In this document: positions 25,301-40,300 of the stretch, in pieces
Numbering within the stretch: position 1 is the first letter of the stretch
Layout of the letters: every line of letters begins with the position of its first letter
NCBI GenBank assembly: GCA_023055505.1
Contig: JALIRH010000039.1
Coordinates: forward strand, 3,724,505-3,788,504
Length of the DNA: 64,000 bases
DNA from: Callipepla californica brunnescens
Taxonomy: Eukaryota > Chordata > Aves > Galliformes > Odontophoridae
Direction of reading: 5' to 3'
Notes under the pieces: generated by a model
Database searches by the model: none
What the model saw: only the letters and a program-made list of their open reading frames with translations
What the model was told of the DNA's origin: nothing
Made by a program: the position numbers and the translations under genes

Positions 25301-28300
25301 CCAGCAGAGTGCAGCTTCTGAGTGCAGCGGCATTTGCTTCTGCTGGAGCATCTCCACGTGTGATGCTGTTTCCTCTCCCTTCAGTAGGAGACGCTGCAAT
25401 AATCAATGATGTTTTTTGTTTATTAAACTCTGAAATTGCCCTATCCAGGTAACAAAGCGAGTGATGAGGTTTTAATCCCTCCGCTCCAGATGAGCCTGGG
25501 CTTTCATGAGTGCTTCTGTGTGTTTTCATGGCTTTCTTCTTCTTCAGGAGGTGTTTTCCTGTCCGTATGGAGGAACCATTTGCCTTATCTAATCCATTTC
25601 TTGCTGCTCTGCGTGGGTTACCCTTATTTTCCCATGAAGTTTTGAATACCTGGAAAGTAAAACTGTTGTAGGAGTGTTTTGTGGACCTGTGTCTTGGCCC
25701 CTGCTGGTCCTGTAAACGTTTCCAGCTATTTCCATGCATTGTTTTGTCCTTCTGAAATATTTTTTTAATGCAGAAAACGCCATCTAGGTTGACATACTTC
25801 ACACTAAGGGAAACAGTCTGTTTTTATCCCATGCGTATCAAAGCAAGCCTTATTTGAATGTGAGATTAGGATCTCAGCAATGAAAGCTATCTCATCCAAC
25901 CAGTTGCTGCTCTTTCACAAAGACTTCAAGAGTTTGTGTGCCTGACAGCCTGCTGCACTTGGTTAACTGGAGGTGGGTTGGGGGACTAGCTCCTGAAATG
26001 GCAAGGAAGCAGCTTGCTGGTTTAACGTAAATGCAGGCCTCCAAAACCAGCTGGTCTGCTAGCACTGGGCAGCTCCTCTGCCTTCTCCTATGAAGATTTC
26101 ATTAGGCAGCAGCTGTGGTCGTGCTGCCTGAGTACATGCCAGTTTTTTTCTCTTCAGACAAAGCCTCCGGGACTGCTCGTTATCTGCAGCCTGTCTTGTG
26201 AGAGGGGAGGATGTGAAATTAACACAGGAGGAACACTGCGATCTGAGTGCAGGTGGGCTGGAGCAAGCTGAGCATATTCCTTGTGCAAGGGTTTCTGCTG
26301 CCCTGGTCCTGGGGGGCTTTCAGCACCTCCCTTGGCTGACAGAGCCATCAGCATTGCATTGAGGAGCATCCGTTTTGAGAAACAGAGCTTGTGTCCAAGC
26401 TTGAAATTGGAAGGTGTTTCTTTATGTAACAGAGTGCAGCGTGGAGGGTGGTTCCGTTTGCAGGGTGGTGATTTTGGGATAGCTGAGAGTGGTGGTACCC
26501 CACAGAAGTGCTTTGGTATGAGGGGTGGGTGCCCAGAAAGGCAGTGCCTGCTTGCCCTGGTTCAACTCTAGGTGTGAGTTCTGTCTATACTCAAAATGCC
26601 ATTAAAGCCTTTATTTCTCCTCAGTGGCTGAACTTGCTCATCGTGACCCAAAAGTGGATTACAGCATGGTTTCTGTGTGTTCAGACATACGTGCACAGAG
26701 AAGTGAAAGAAAGGGGAATGTATTTGTGTTGCTGCATTGGAGGCTGTCTCTATACATCCTTACACGTGTATTTCAGTTTCCAGATTGCATGATTTTGAAT
26801 GGTCAGTGTTTTACGTTTTTCATGACTGTATACATGGGTTGATAGCGATAGGACAAGGAGGAATGGTTCTAAACTAAGACAGGGAGATGGAGCTAGATGT
26901 TAGGGGGAAGTTTTTAACTCAGAAGGTGGTGATGCTGTCTTTAAAATAAATAAATAAAAATCAAGGCTGTTTCTAGTCATCCCAAAAGCTGTTTGCATCC
27001 TCTTTGCTCCTTCCTTGGCTTTGCAGCTTCTTGCACTGTGGCCTTGCTGGCATGTTCTCCCATGTTCCTCAGCACCGCCGCTGGCAGTGCTGGGAGCTCA
27101 GCCTGCTGGATGTGGCACTGGATATCACAGGAGATGTGGGTGAGTAACGTGTGAGCACACTGAGTATTGATGCAGTCCCTTAAAAGCTTCTGCTAACCAC
27201 ACAGATGGAAAGCTCTGCCTCAGTGGGTACAGAGCGATGGGAAAACGCTGCAGCTGGAGGTGGTTGGTGGGATGTACATCTTCCAGGAGCAAACTTTACA
27301 GATTCCAGCAGCTAATTTATAGCATTTGTTTTCAAACGTGCAAATAATTCAGGTACTTTTCATCTCAGCAGTGCTCATCAGTTCGTCAGAAGTGCACGCT
27401 CTGATTTCCACATTTCTTTTCATCATAACTTCTTGCTACCGAGCGTTTGAAAGATAAGTGCTTTCATAGTAACTCCAGCAAAAATAATCGTCCTGGCTTT
27501 CTAAAAAGGATATTTTCAGTTGTGAAGTACTGCAGGCTATTCCCCTTTGAGTGACAAAGTTGATTTCATGCGGTGCATTTCTTTTATTTACTTAAGCTGT
27601 TAATAATGCTGGTTTGCAGATATTCCCACAATTACTGGGAACTCTTATCTTCTGCTTTTGTTTTGAGTCGTTTTCCATAAGCCTTTTACACGATGTAGGC
27701 TTCTTTCCTTGAAGTGCAGTGTTGACAAGAAAAGCAAACTAACTTGTTTCTGTGTTTTGAAGCCCCGTGTAAGCGCTAACGAAATGTCAGGCAGTCGTAG
27801 AAACCAATCTAATAGCTATAAAAACGTGTAGCAGAATGTTGAGTCATGGAATCTGTCTGACTGAAATGATTGCCCCTCCACAAACAGTGCAGACATGAGT
27901 GCTGCCCAACAAACTTGAACTTCCTAATGCTTCTTTTCGGTGAAGAAGCGGACACACGGACAACATGTATGTCTGCTTCAGGGAGGCCCAGCACAGAAGT
28001 GGAAAAGAATGTCCATTCCTCTCCTTTCTTATTAGGCAGGCTTTGATAGTGAAAGCAAAATGAAGCCATTAAAAGACAGAATATGAGTGAGCTCCTTCTG
28101 CTGCATGCCATGGCCTGGGCAAGGAGCAGGTCCTCAGCCCCGTGCCATCCCTTTCCCTGTGGCTCCATTAGTGGGGTGGTTCAGCTCCATCTTTGGCGTG
28201 TCTGTGGTCGGTGTCCTGCTTGCAGCCTGCTGGGCATCCCAAACAATGAGGATGTGAGATAAAGGGCTGTGCTTTGCAATGCAGCTGGTGCTTTTTGCTC

Positions 28301-31300
28301 CCAGAGGCTGGGTGTAGAAATTCCCATGGGATGGCTTGGCGTGAGATTTGGCTCCAGTGAGGTTGTGCTGCGGAAGGCTGAGGCAAGTCCTCCTCTTCTG
28401 CTGCACTTTCCCTCATTAAATATTGAGCTTTCTCTCCCGTTTCTGGGTTGGAATCTGTTCTGCTCTTGATTAACACTGGAGTTTTTGTTTGTTGTTCCTT
28501 TTTTTTTTTTCTCCCCCCCCTTTCATGTAAATGATGCCTTGCTTTTTACTTGCCTTTTTTTTTTTTCTTTTTTAATTAGAAGAATAAATGCTTGCATTCA
28601 TGCACATATTGCTTTGAAGTGCTGCAGGAATTCAATTCATGAGCCTCTCCTTGGTCTCAATTTTTAATTTTTTCTGCGAGCAGATAACATCTAATGGCTC
28701 TGCTCTTTCCCAAAGATTGTATTTGTTTGCTGCAAGTTGCTCGACCTCCTCCTGTGCTCTGAGATAAGTTAAACACAAGGAAGAATGGTGAACCCTGAGC
28801 ACTCCTGCGAGGTTTTGTTCCATGCAGCAGTGACTCATGCTTGGCTGCAGCTCTGAAAGGAGGGAGGAGTGGTCCTGGGGACCGCTGGATTGCTGGGATT
28901 CCCTGGGAAATCCTCAGTTCCACCTCCTCCTTTCCATCTGTACCTTGTTTCTGGGGCTCCAATACACAGCGTTTGCTTCTGCTGTAGGTCTGTTCAGACT
29001 TGTTGATAACGTCTGATGGCCTTCAGCTTCATAAAGAGAAATGTCAGAGCTCATTGGAAGCAAGAAGAGAAGTCGGATGTTTCCAGTGCTACCTGACGGG
29101 CAGTTCTGTTTGCATTAGCAAAACAAATTGGAAACTGTTTCCTGAAGCTGACAGAGAGGATGGGGGGGGGGGAGTTCAAGTGCCATGAGAGCAAAAACTA
29201 AACTAAGCTTTTTCTGCTTTTGTAAAAAGTCTGGTGAATTATCCACTTGTGTTTATTGTTGCAGTGGTCCCAGCCATAGGACTGGCACTGTGTGTGGCTG
29301 AGGGCTGCCCAGGACGTGGCCTGCTGGGATGCTGGGGTCTGCATGGCTGGAGGTACCAACCAGACCAAGCATAACGAGTGCTGCCTCTCTCTGCCTGGCT
29401 GCCTCTGCCCCAAATGCTGCTTCCACTCTCCATTTTTAGCCAAATACATCTGTTTTGCTCTTCCAGCCATGACATAAACTGGGTAATATTGGATTGGGAG
29501 CTATTTCCAGAGGCTCTGTCTAGAAGTGAAATATTGACTGTTAATATTTACTGCTCATGCAGTGATTCTTTCTTTCTAACCTGTAAAATCTGTTAACGTT
29601 AGACTGGAAGATTTTGTTTTTTTATTTAATGCATTTGCTGTCCTGCACATCTCTGCCAGGAACACCATTTTCCAGCTGCAGTGCCTAGGAGAGCAGGCTT
29701 GCCAGATCCATCCACATGGGAGCAGCTGGAGTTGGCTTAGGACAAACTTCCTAAAGCATGTCCAGGTCAGCTCGCACCACGGAGCTGCATGCACAGACCC
29801 AGAGGGAGCGTAACAGCCATTTGAGAACAGCTTGATGTCCAGGTTAGGGAGAATGGTGGAGATAACGAAGGTAATGCAAAGTGTTTATCTCCTTGAGTTA
29901 ATTTTTTAACTCCTTGTAAAAGTGAATCGAGAAATTCTTGGGACAAAGAATTCCTCCCATTCCCTTCTTCTTGAAACAAGGAAACACACGTGTTGATCAA
30001 AGGCAGACAGCTCAGAGGAGATGTGGAAGTAGATGATCTTAACTCTTATGAATCAACATTCTCATAGGCTGCTGACTCAGACAGCAGATGACTTACAGTC
30101 AGTTTCAGGTCCTGCTGATAAATGGCTTTTCTCTCGGTGAAGGTCTGGATGCAGAGTGCGTTTCCAAGTTGTGAAGCTCATGTCTTTTGGAGCAGAGGCG
30201 ATGTGGGGGCTCTGATCAGTGGCAGTCACAGGGGCAGGCTGTTATCAGGGTGTTTGCTCCGTGTGTTGATGGCTCTTGCCGGGAGATCCTGAAAAATGAT
30301 ACTCCTGGACATTTAAAGAAAACAGTTCTGTAATTACGTTAGCGTCAGCCCATTCATTTTATGCACGGAAGTTCAGTGTGATGATTTATGATCCGTAAAT
30401 TCCTATGTTTAAGCTTGTCGGTTTGGGATTTTTTTTTTCTTCCTGATTTGACTAGATCTTTTTAGTATGTTTCTCTAGCCTGAATATTTCTGTGTCCAAA
30501 CAAAACGGAATATCTTCTGCCTTGATTGTGTTAAATGGATCAGTGAAAAAATCAGTGTGCTCCCAGGGCTCCCCCTCTCCCCCCCTTATTTTTTTTCCTT
30601 TTGACTTCACTGTACAATTGCACAATCCTGGCTGGAATGTTACATAAGTGGATACATGTTCTGTGTACTGAATTCCCGACCAAATTGAATGAGCACAACT
30701 ATTATACTGAAATGATATTAAACTGTTTTGGCTATAGGATTGCATGTTTACATGTATCAGTCTGCTGTGCTATTTTCAGTTAGTCATTTTTGCACGAGCT
30801 TAAACACAAACCAGAAAATGAAACCCCAAATTCTCCCCACTGAATGAGGTTTCGGTTTAATTTTGTTCCTGGCAAACGTTGGGGTTTGTTCCCCCGAGAG
30901 GAAGGTGGTTCTGGGTGAGTGGGACTGGCTCTGGAAGGGAGGATGACAAACTGGAGCTGTGTTTTATAATTCTGATGGATTGGCCTAGAGGTAATTCAGT
31001 GCTATTATTTGAGTGGTGGGTACAATGTGGAGCCAAATTCCAAATACTGCCTAAGAAGGAGCAGATCTTTTCAAGGACAAGTAAGAGATGACGCCAAGGA
31101 GATATTTCTGTCAGCTTAGGAGCACTGACAAAATGCAGTGAGCTGGAAAATGCACGTTAATCAGGAAGGACTCAAAGTGCTGCTGAGTGCCATTGTTCGT
31201 AACTTTTACCTGCAGAGTGATTATTAGAGCTGTGTTACGGTGCTGTACCTTGATGCCATGCACATGTAGCACAGGCAAGTGAGATGGCAACCTACTCACC

Positions 31301-34300
31301 TGTATCTGCATTGGGCTGTCCCAGCCTGCATGGGATGGATGGCACCTGGGCAGGACCTCATCCTGGGATTGTTCAGATTTCTTTTGGCTACTCATACTTA
31401 CCAAGATAGCAGTCCCTGTCCTTTTCAGTTGTTGCCTCTCTCCCTGAGGTGGCAGTGAGGCACGGTGCCATTCAGCGACAGAGTGATGACAGAGGTGTGG
31501 TGGCTGTGGGTTTCAGCTCTCGGGCAGCAAAACTGAAAACTCAGATTCAATATTCTACTATATTTGCTTTGCTATGAGTTGCTCTGATTATTTCAAGTAC
31601 ATTTGATTATAAACAATTAACCTGTGATAAATACTCTGGAAGTGCAAAAAATTCCATATCGATATTTTAAGTTTCACATCCTAAAAGCCAGCATGAGAGG
31701 TAAGCACGGGGAGAAAGAACAGATCTTACTGAGGAGGCCATCTGCTTTGTATTTTCAGGTTGAGTAGCACAACTTTCCTTTTTCTGAAATACTGTGATAG
31801 ACATTGCCATGAGTATAACTTGACTAAAGTTACATGGGCTAAATGAATAATCTTTTTAACATGTGGAACCGATTTTCCTGGGGTCTTTTCCCCCTCTCGC
31901 TCTTTTCCTCCCTCTTTGGTCCCTTGAAAAAGAAGAGGGAAAATTCTGCTGGTGCCTGATTGCATTTTTGGCAGTTACTCAGTTTTCCATAGTTTTCTCT
32001 CATTGTATACGCCTGGAGTTTTCCAAGGAAACGTGTTCCTATGAGCTGTGCTCAGTGTGACTGTCTCCAGTTCTGAACACAGCTCTTGGAGCGATCCAGA
32101 ACGCCTTTACCTCCCACGGGCCATAGGTGGTAGGTAAATACTGAATGATAAATGCTGTGTGTGATGCTTTCTGTCCTCAGAATTGTGATCAAAGCTGAGT
32201 GCTGGTTCTCCTGTTGCCCGATGCATGATCTGTGCGTGGCAGGTTTTGTTGCAGTGCAGGGAGGTACAGTGGGAGATGATGGTAGCTTGGTTTGTGAATG
32301 GAGAGCTGGTGGAAAATACGTTGAGTCATTTGCCCAATTTTCATACCTTAATGATTCTGCAAATGCACGCAGGCTTGTGTTATGAATGCCAGGGGGTTCC
32401 ATGCTCAGTTTGCTTATGGAAAAGCTGTGTTTGATCGTCTGAGCTTTTTCTCACAGCTGAACTTCTTCCGCGTATTTCTGCCCATTCCAAGAAGTCTTCT
32501 GTAAAACAGACACATAAAATATGCACAGTCATTAAAATGCAGCTGTCAAAGGATGCTGATGTGTTTTGACAGCGTTCCAGCAAGGAGGACCAGCAAGTGT
32601 AGAATGATTTGCCTCCTAACAACGTGCAGAGTCATCCTGAGCAAACTGCATACAGTGGCTCAGGAGCAAATATTGTTCCTGCACTGAGCAATAACGATGT
32701 GAACAGGAATGGGTTTCCATACGGTGTCCAAGTGCCACTGTCAGATACAGACCTGTGGATGCCTGCTTGGGAGCAGCCAGGTGCACCTTGTCATAATTTT
32801 GTAATCGTTTGCCATATCAGTTGCCCAAAGTTTTGCCTGAAACCTAATGTGGGTGTTTGTGAGATCAAACAGAGGATGAAAGGAGGTCTCAGCATCTCAG
32901 CTGTGCCCTGAGTGCCTGCTGCACGGTGGGACTGGAGCAGAGCACTTTGCCACTAGCTGTCCTCTTCAAGGCAGTGATAAAACCTTGTTTGAATCCCACT
33001 TACTCACATATGAAAAGCATTTCACCAGTGAATCCCTGCAGATCTGCTTCCTAATAGGCATGTGTAAGGAGGGCACAAAGTTCACCTGCATCAGGACAGA
33101 GCTCCTGTGAGAGGACCAGGAATGTGGTCTGAGGGCAACAACAAAACTTCCCCATGCAGTGACGGAGCACTGGAGCTGCACACAGAGGCGGTGGGGTCTC
33201 CTTCTGTGCAGACATCCCAACCCCGCCTGGACGCCGAGCTGTGCAGCCCGGGCTGGGAGCTGCTCTCTGGGGTTGGACTTGGTGAGCTCTGGAGGTCCCT
33301 TCCAACCCCCACAGTGCTGTGGTTCTGTGAAACTGGAGAAGGAAGTTTTAAGTAGATGGCAGTAGATGGGCTGCAGGTTTCCCAGGCTATGCGGGACTGT
33401 ACGTGTCCTTATTTCTTATTTCAAGGTGCTGCTCTGCTCACGGAGCTCTGGTTTCAGGGCGAGCACCAACCCCAGCTCAGCTCTGAGCACTGCATCTCAT
33501 TCCTTTGTCTTCCTGTCTAAGAAGGACTCTGGTTCTGCTCGACGAGCAGTGCGGCGGAAAAGCATCCCTTGGTTAAACCCTGCCTGCAAACTTGTTCCTG
33601 TTGGAAAGCCACCCAAACAGAACGTGGGGACGTGCCTTTGGGTACTGAGCTGTGTTGAATGGGGGCTGTAACGCTGTGCTGCTGGCAGCATTGCTCTCAT
33701 TTGAGTTTCCCTTTTGCTACATGTAAATATATATGTAATATATATATATATGCACACAAGAAAAGTATATAAATATATATAAGAATTCTTTTCTTATGTA
33801 TGAAATTTTATATATATGTGTGTAATTTCTTGGAGGAAAGCACAAAGCATGTCCTTGGTCTCGTGGGAACCCACTATTTAATGCTTCTCAGTTTTAGAAC
33901 ATGGTAACAAAACAGAACGCGATACGGCTTCAGACACTGCAAAAACAAACTGCAGAAAGGAGCCACAGGTTTCCCTCGGAACAATCCACCTCTGTGAGTC
34001 TCACCATCAAAAGGATTCGCTAGGTGTTTGTTTGCTCACTTTAAAATGTTAACCTTTAAAATGAGGAACAGACCCTGGTTGGCTGCTACTTGAAGCTAAG
34101 AAGCACGGCAGTCCTGCTGGGTTAACACCACTCCGATCTGACACGTGCTCGTTTTGCTGCTGCTGTTCTCTGTCCTTTTTCACGTGGTTATTTTGTCATC
34201 CTGCCGCGATCCAAAAAGGATGGGTAGCAGCAGTGCATGTCCAAAATCTGCCTAAACTTCTTTTTTCCTTAATACACCTTGGAGTATTAGAGACTTCAAA

Positions 34301-37300
34301 ATAATTCACAGCTCAGTGAGTGTATTATAATCTCATGTTTGCTTTTCTTGATGCTCTCGGCCTGTAGTGTTTTATTTCTGTTGGTAGGGAGATGGACTCG
34401 TATCTTGTCTGACAGTAGTGACGTGGCTGCTGCCCTTGGGATCCTGGTTTGGGGCTGGCTGCCTTTTTGTTTGTTGAGATGTGGTGCTGACAGTCGAGTT
34501 GTGGCCTTTTGAAATGCCTTCTGCTGCAGTGCCTCGCTGCTGAGTTGGTTTTAATTTCAAGGAACTGAGGGAACAAGTCAGTCACTGCTTGGCTTTTTAC
34601 TCTAAGCTCGGTTTGGAGTCATCTCCCAAATGCAAAGCTGACTGCCTCCAGCTTCAGGCTGGGAATAAGAATGCCTGGAGCCCACTTGTGGTACAATCAT
34701 CACTGAGCCAAACCTGAGCTGCCCCTTATCTCAGAGACTCTGTAGGAAACCCAACCACTCTCTGAAAGGAGACCCCAACTGCGGACGTGCTCCCATTCAT
34801 CACTGTCAGATGCACCTGTGAAAGGCATCACAAAAGCAGCATCCCAAATCTTCCCCTCCTAAGGGATCCCCGTGCAGACCCTGCCCTTGGAGCCTCTCTC
34901 TGTGCTCTGATTTATCTTGCTTATCCAATACTTGTCCTGCTGTTAACAGCTAAGAGTGAGGCAGCTGGTGGCACCGAGGGGCACTTAGTTACAGAGTCAT
35001 TAAAGCTGATACGCAGATGCCACAGAGGAATATTTTCTGGGAAGTTGCAAGTAATTTGAACCAGACAGGTAATTAAAGATCTTAGGGGAGCAGGAGTCTC
35101 TAATGTGTTGAAATGTGCATTTGTAAGACAAAACCTGGTTTTCTCAGGACTCCATCCAGGCTGTGGTCAACCTCAGCGGCTGATGGGAACGCACTGTGCA
35201 GCTCTCCTGATTTCTGCACGTCCTGGAGCTGCTGCAGGTCACTGGAAGTCCTGCAGCAGTCCCTGCAGGTGGCAAGGGTGACTTTTCTTCAGGGTTCTGT
35301 GTGTGTAGCTGGGACACGAGTGCTGTGCTCAGAGCAGGAAGAGGAGGATGAAGAGCAGCTCAAGCAGCGATGCAAAGCAGTAGGCAGTGCTGTGAGCCAG
35401 CAGGCAAGCATGAGCTTCCTCTGAGCACCTCAGACATTTAAGTGATGTGGAAAAAAACGGTTCTCATACTGACTTTCCAGTGTTGTAAATTAGGCTGGGC
35501 CAAATCTGGAACGACGCATTGCTTCTGGAGCTTTCTCTCATAACAAAGTATGGAAAATGCAGATGATTTCAAACTTAGGCAGGTTTTGAAGAAGTTTTCA
35601 GTTTTGTTTGCATCTCAACACTGTGTTTGGAGGCTTGTGCTTTGTGGTGGGAGCAGTTGCAGTGAGTGCAGCAAAGCTGGCTTGCTGTGCTGGGCAATCT
35701 GGGGCAGCACAAAGGCGTCACCAAGTGCTGGATTTTACACCCTTTTGCGGTGTAATTCACAGTTTAGATTGGAAAATCAAACTTGATTTGTTTTGATGTA
35801 TTATTTTGTAAAGTGAAAACTGATCACAGAGATCTGCTCGAGGAAATCAAGCCATTTAAGTGGTTGAAATACAGTGTTTGCCCATGCAGATGTGTTATGG
35901 CACATGTGGAAATGCAGCATGACTGTGAAACAACTGTCCCCGAATCTTTAAGATCTCTGCTGAGGAACTGAAGAGGGCTGACAAGCTTAATTAGTGCAAA
36001 GAGCAGACCTTATGCTGGGAGAAATTAGAGAACACAAAGGCTGTTTCCCAAGGAGAGGTGATAACCTGGGGAAGGGAGCACATTGCATGGGATTCGGGGG
36101 AGAGCTTGGGATGCTTCCACCCTCTGCCATGAAAACAAAGCTACTAGTGGCTTTCAAAGGTGTATAGGAACTTGGAAATTGGTATGCAGTGGTGCTGGTT
36201 GTGGTCCAAGGGCACACATGGCATATGGAGGGAGCAGAGCTTTGCCTGCAGCCATCTGTGGGGCAGGCACCATTGAACAGCATGGGGTGGGAGGGCTGAG
36301 TACAGCTGCTAACGCACGGTGCCAGCTGCAGCACAGTGCAGCCTGCTTTGGGGCTGCTTTGTCTTGTTGCTGCCGACTGACTCTCAAAGTTCTTTTAACT
36401 TCATCTACAGGTTGTTAATTAGCATCGTTCTCGTCACGCTTCGAAGGAAGTCCTGAGCAGCCCCACACAGCAGCACCCAACCTGCAGTGCTGTGTCAGAG
36501 CAGTGCTGCAGCATTCCCTGAGCTCCAGCAGCTCAGGGCTGCCCCGTGCCCTGTGGGGCACAGCCTTTCCCTCCCCCCCATCCCCAACCCTCCCCTGAAC
36601 TGTGGGGCCACCATGAGGTTTGCCCTCAGTCTCCTTTGCTCTAGGCTGAACAAACCAGAAGAGCTCAGCTCCTCCACATGTGTTGCCCTCCAGGGCCTTC
36701 CCTCGTAGCCCTGCTTTGGGTCAGCTCCGTGCTGAGAACACGAAGCCCCGTTGGTGGTAGCTGACAGACTGCTTCCTCCTCGCCCCTTTTGATGTCTGCA
36801 GATGAGAGGGTGTGCGGGGAGGGAAATTCGATTCATTTGAAACATTTTGCATCAAAATGACGCGCTTTAATGGATTTTCTTCTGATGTTTAAATTATCTT
36901 TTCATCTCATGAGGGAGAAAAAAAAAAACAAAACAAAAAGATGTTCATAGCTACAGTACCCAAGTAGAACTTAAAACAAAGCTCTGGAAGAAGAGGAAGT
37001 CTCAATATACAGACGGCTTTCAAGAGTAGATGCCTTTGCTACCCTCCCACCCCCCTGTGCTCCCTGAGACTTGTAAACTGAGGAGATTTATTGCTGCCCT
37101 TCCACGTGCAGGTTCGGAATTAAGAGCTGAAATTTCTGGAATTCCTGCAGTCCTCAGGAGGGAGAGGGGTCAGGGGAAGCGGTGGTGGTAAGCACAGCAG
37201 AGGGTTCTGCAGGCTGTCTCTGCCAGCTGTGGCTGCATGCAGCCCTGCTGGGAAGAAACCAGCTAAACCTGCATCAGGAAAACCCTTGGAGTTGCTGACC

Positions 37301-40300
37301 AATGATTATACTGTGTTTGGAGGAAATGTAGGCTTCTTCAGTAATCGCAGCTGTTGCTATTCGTTCAGAGAGCTAATTCTTGGTAATTTTACCACTAGCA
37401 CATCGAGGAATGGCTCAGTAGGGCCTTTACAAATCGCTCTCCTCTGTGAAATGTGACTGTACGTGCACATCTTCTTGCTGGGACGTTTGACTTTGTGCAG
37501 ATCGATGTGGAATCCATCGGTGAAATCCCAGCTTGCTTGCAGGCTGGTACAGGAAAATCCCATTGTTTTTTTTTTAAATACTTTATTTATTCCCCTCTGA
37601 TTCTAGTGTTTTGTTCTCAATATCCCATCCATCTTAGTAAATTAACAAATGCTCGGGGAAAAAGAAAACACAGCTATTATGTTTTTACCTTCAAACATAA
37701 GAACAGAAGAGATCCAGAAGCAGATATAGATGAACTTGGTACTCCTTAGGTAGAGCACACATTAGAAGTTTCCAGGTGAAGCGGTCTGTTTCTGACAGAT
37801 ATCCTGGCACATGTGCCTTTCGAAGCTGCTTTAACGTGACTTTTAAGACAAAATGTCTCTTACATGTCCTTTCTGATTTTTCTTGCAGAGGATATTCAAC
37901 TCCTTCATGTACACAGAGAAAATATCGAATGGAGAAAGTGAAGTTCAGCAGGTAAGTCTGACCTCCTGCCTGCCTGGGCTGCACACCACATGCTGATGAA
38001 AGCACTGCTTTGTTTTGCAAAGGCAGAGTTAGCAATTACAGTTCTGTCTCAACTTATTGTAGCCGTTTTCCTGACTTATGGCACCTAGGATAGCAAACGG
38101 AATAGAGTGTAAATGGAAGTGCATTGTGCGAGCTGACTGTGGATTTGACTGTTTTCTGCTGCCTTGAAAGGGCTTTCCATCTGCTTTGTGTGGGTCCTTC
38201 CCCTAGAAACAAAAGAGCAAAGGCAGAGCTGAGGCCCTCATGTAGCATCTCACATTAATTGACTCTTTCTCACATTGGAAGGCTCTCTATTAAAACTGTC
38301 TTCATTCAAGGTGAAGACACTAATATTGTTGGGAACTGTGGAAATGCTATCAGTTGTGTTGTGTAAATATGGGGCAGCTACAGCCTCATGCATAACAATT
38401 GTGGTTTAGGGTTTTGTTTTCTTCTTGTGGTTGTTTCATGTGTTTTTTTCCTTCTATGGGATCAGATTGGAAAATGCAGGCAGAAAGCTCTTCAGTTTAA
38501 TATTGAGCTGATTTAGCCTTTAATGTATGAGCTGTAATGCTCACTGTAGTACACTTGGAAGAATGATAGTGGATAAATGTAGAGGCAGATCAGGTAGATC
38601 TCATTTTCATTAAGGTGCCAACTCTGTGTTCTCACAGTTGCACCTTCACACAGCACGATGAGTTTTGGTAGCAGTGGCAGGCACTGCCTGGGGGCTGCGA
38701 CAAAGAACTGGCTTTTCCTTCCCGTTTAAGCACAGACCCATTCGTGCAGCCTTCTGCGAGTAACCTGACCTTCCTACCCCCCTATCAAACCCGTTCTAAT
38801 GTTCAGTACGAACAAAAGTGCTTCAGAACGGAGTTTTCCCTGGGGAAAAAGGAGCTGCTCTCTCGTGGTACAGGTAGTCTGCTGTGTGCGTGAGCTGCTC
38901 TTGTGTGCAATGGGATTCTGAATGTGTGGGCAATGTGTTTAAGCTTTGGGTGAGTTTGAACTGGGGAGCAGAGCTCAGGTCCTCCTCTCTTTCAGAACAA
39001 ACATGGTGGCTTTTGATAGGATTATCATCCATGTGGGAACTAAGTTAATCTGCCAAAAATGGAATAGTGCAAGAAAACTTCCAGCAATGCTGGGCTTCTG
39101 CGAGACAGAAACCAAGTGTCTGACACAGAAACATTATCCTGTGCCGGTGCTAAACTGAGATGTGTAATAATGCTATCAGATAGCCTTGATAATGGAAGGC
39201 CACGTGATTAACGACGTGGGCTTCAAGTTAGACTGCGAGATTGACATCAGATATATTTTAATGTGAGTCTCTTGTGCGTGTCATTAGAAGAGTGGTAAGG
39301 TTTGTGTTTGAAGCATGTTGTTTGCTCTTCACCTTTGGTGCTGCTTCGGTCCATCTGTGTCAGATTTTTGTTTGGTGAGATATAGATGTGTGTGGGAAAG
39401 AACGGAAGAAACAGGAGTGGAGCATTAATTCTAGTAAATTACCCTAATTCTGGTATGAACAATTGCTTGACCCTGCGGATAATAGTGTCTCAACCCCTTC
39501 AAACTGATGCTGCGCTTTGGGGGAGCTTTTCCTAGCTGCAGTCAGTCAGGAGGCAGCTGTGGGAGTCCATCCTGCACACACGATTTAGCAGCTGTAGAAG
39601 TGGGACTAAATAAAAACTTAGAAAAGCTTTTTTTCACCCCAAACTGAGTGGAAGGTATACAGTTTTCGGATGCCTGAATTTGGATCCGGCGCAAGAAGAT
39701 TGCTGCTCGATAAAGCCCTGTGCTGTTGCTGCTGCACGTGGAGCCCAGGTTGGGTGCATGAAGGCCGAGAGCCTTTGGGCTGCAGAGAGGAGCTGTGCTG
39801 AGCGGGTGCTGGAGCCAGGCACTGCAGCAGGGCTCCCTGCACAGGTGTGCAGGACCAGGACCGTCGCACAGCTATAGAAATGTGCCTGAAAGCATCCCGA
39901 CGGCGGAGCAGAAGGGCTCGCTGGCTTTGATTCAGCGATAGGGTTTTCACAAGTATTTCTGGGTGGTCCACACACCACAAAAGGGCCATGTGGGCTAGAT
40001 TATATGTATCAGATGGCTCTTTAGAGCCAAAAGCATTTTTGGGAAACCAAGAAACCGAATTAAAACGTCTTTGAAGTCTTGACTATAGATGCTGTGCTTA
40101 GAGAAAGATAGCGCTTGTTTCCCGGTCACAGATGTACACATTTGCTTTGAGGAGATGGAAATAACTGTCCAAACACTCAGGGTAGTGTGATGAATTCTGA
40201 GCTGTCAGAGGAGAAAAACGAGGCCCCGGTGAAGGATAATTACGGCAGTTAAAAGCTCGACAGCCAAGTGGATAGCGGAATAATGAAGCACTTCTCCTTC

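Larger units (their letters stand above)
13343..37888 (+). other. CACHD1: CACHD1 intron 1 (about 24.5 kb)
   Basis: This is a GT-AG intron between exons 1 and 2. It contains CR1 fragments at 14172, 20345, 26841, 33164 and 36600 (antisense), AT microsatellite DNA at 33720-33824, poly-T and poly-G tracts, and small duplications at 14023 and 23491. No coding exon of another gene is supported. Large first introns of this kind often carry enhancers, but none can be named from sequence alone. Confidence 0.9.

Noticed and set aside
25257..25802. 181-codon - strand ORF in intron 1
   Set aside because: It has no domain or retroelement motif and no splice context. I considered a retrocopy but saw no source protein and no poly-A tail.
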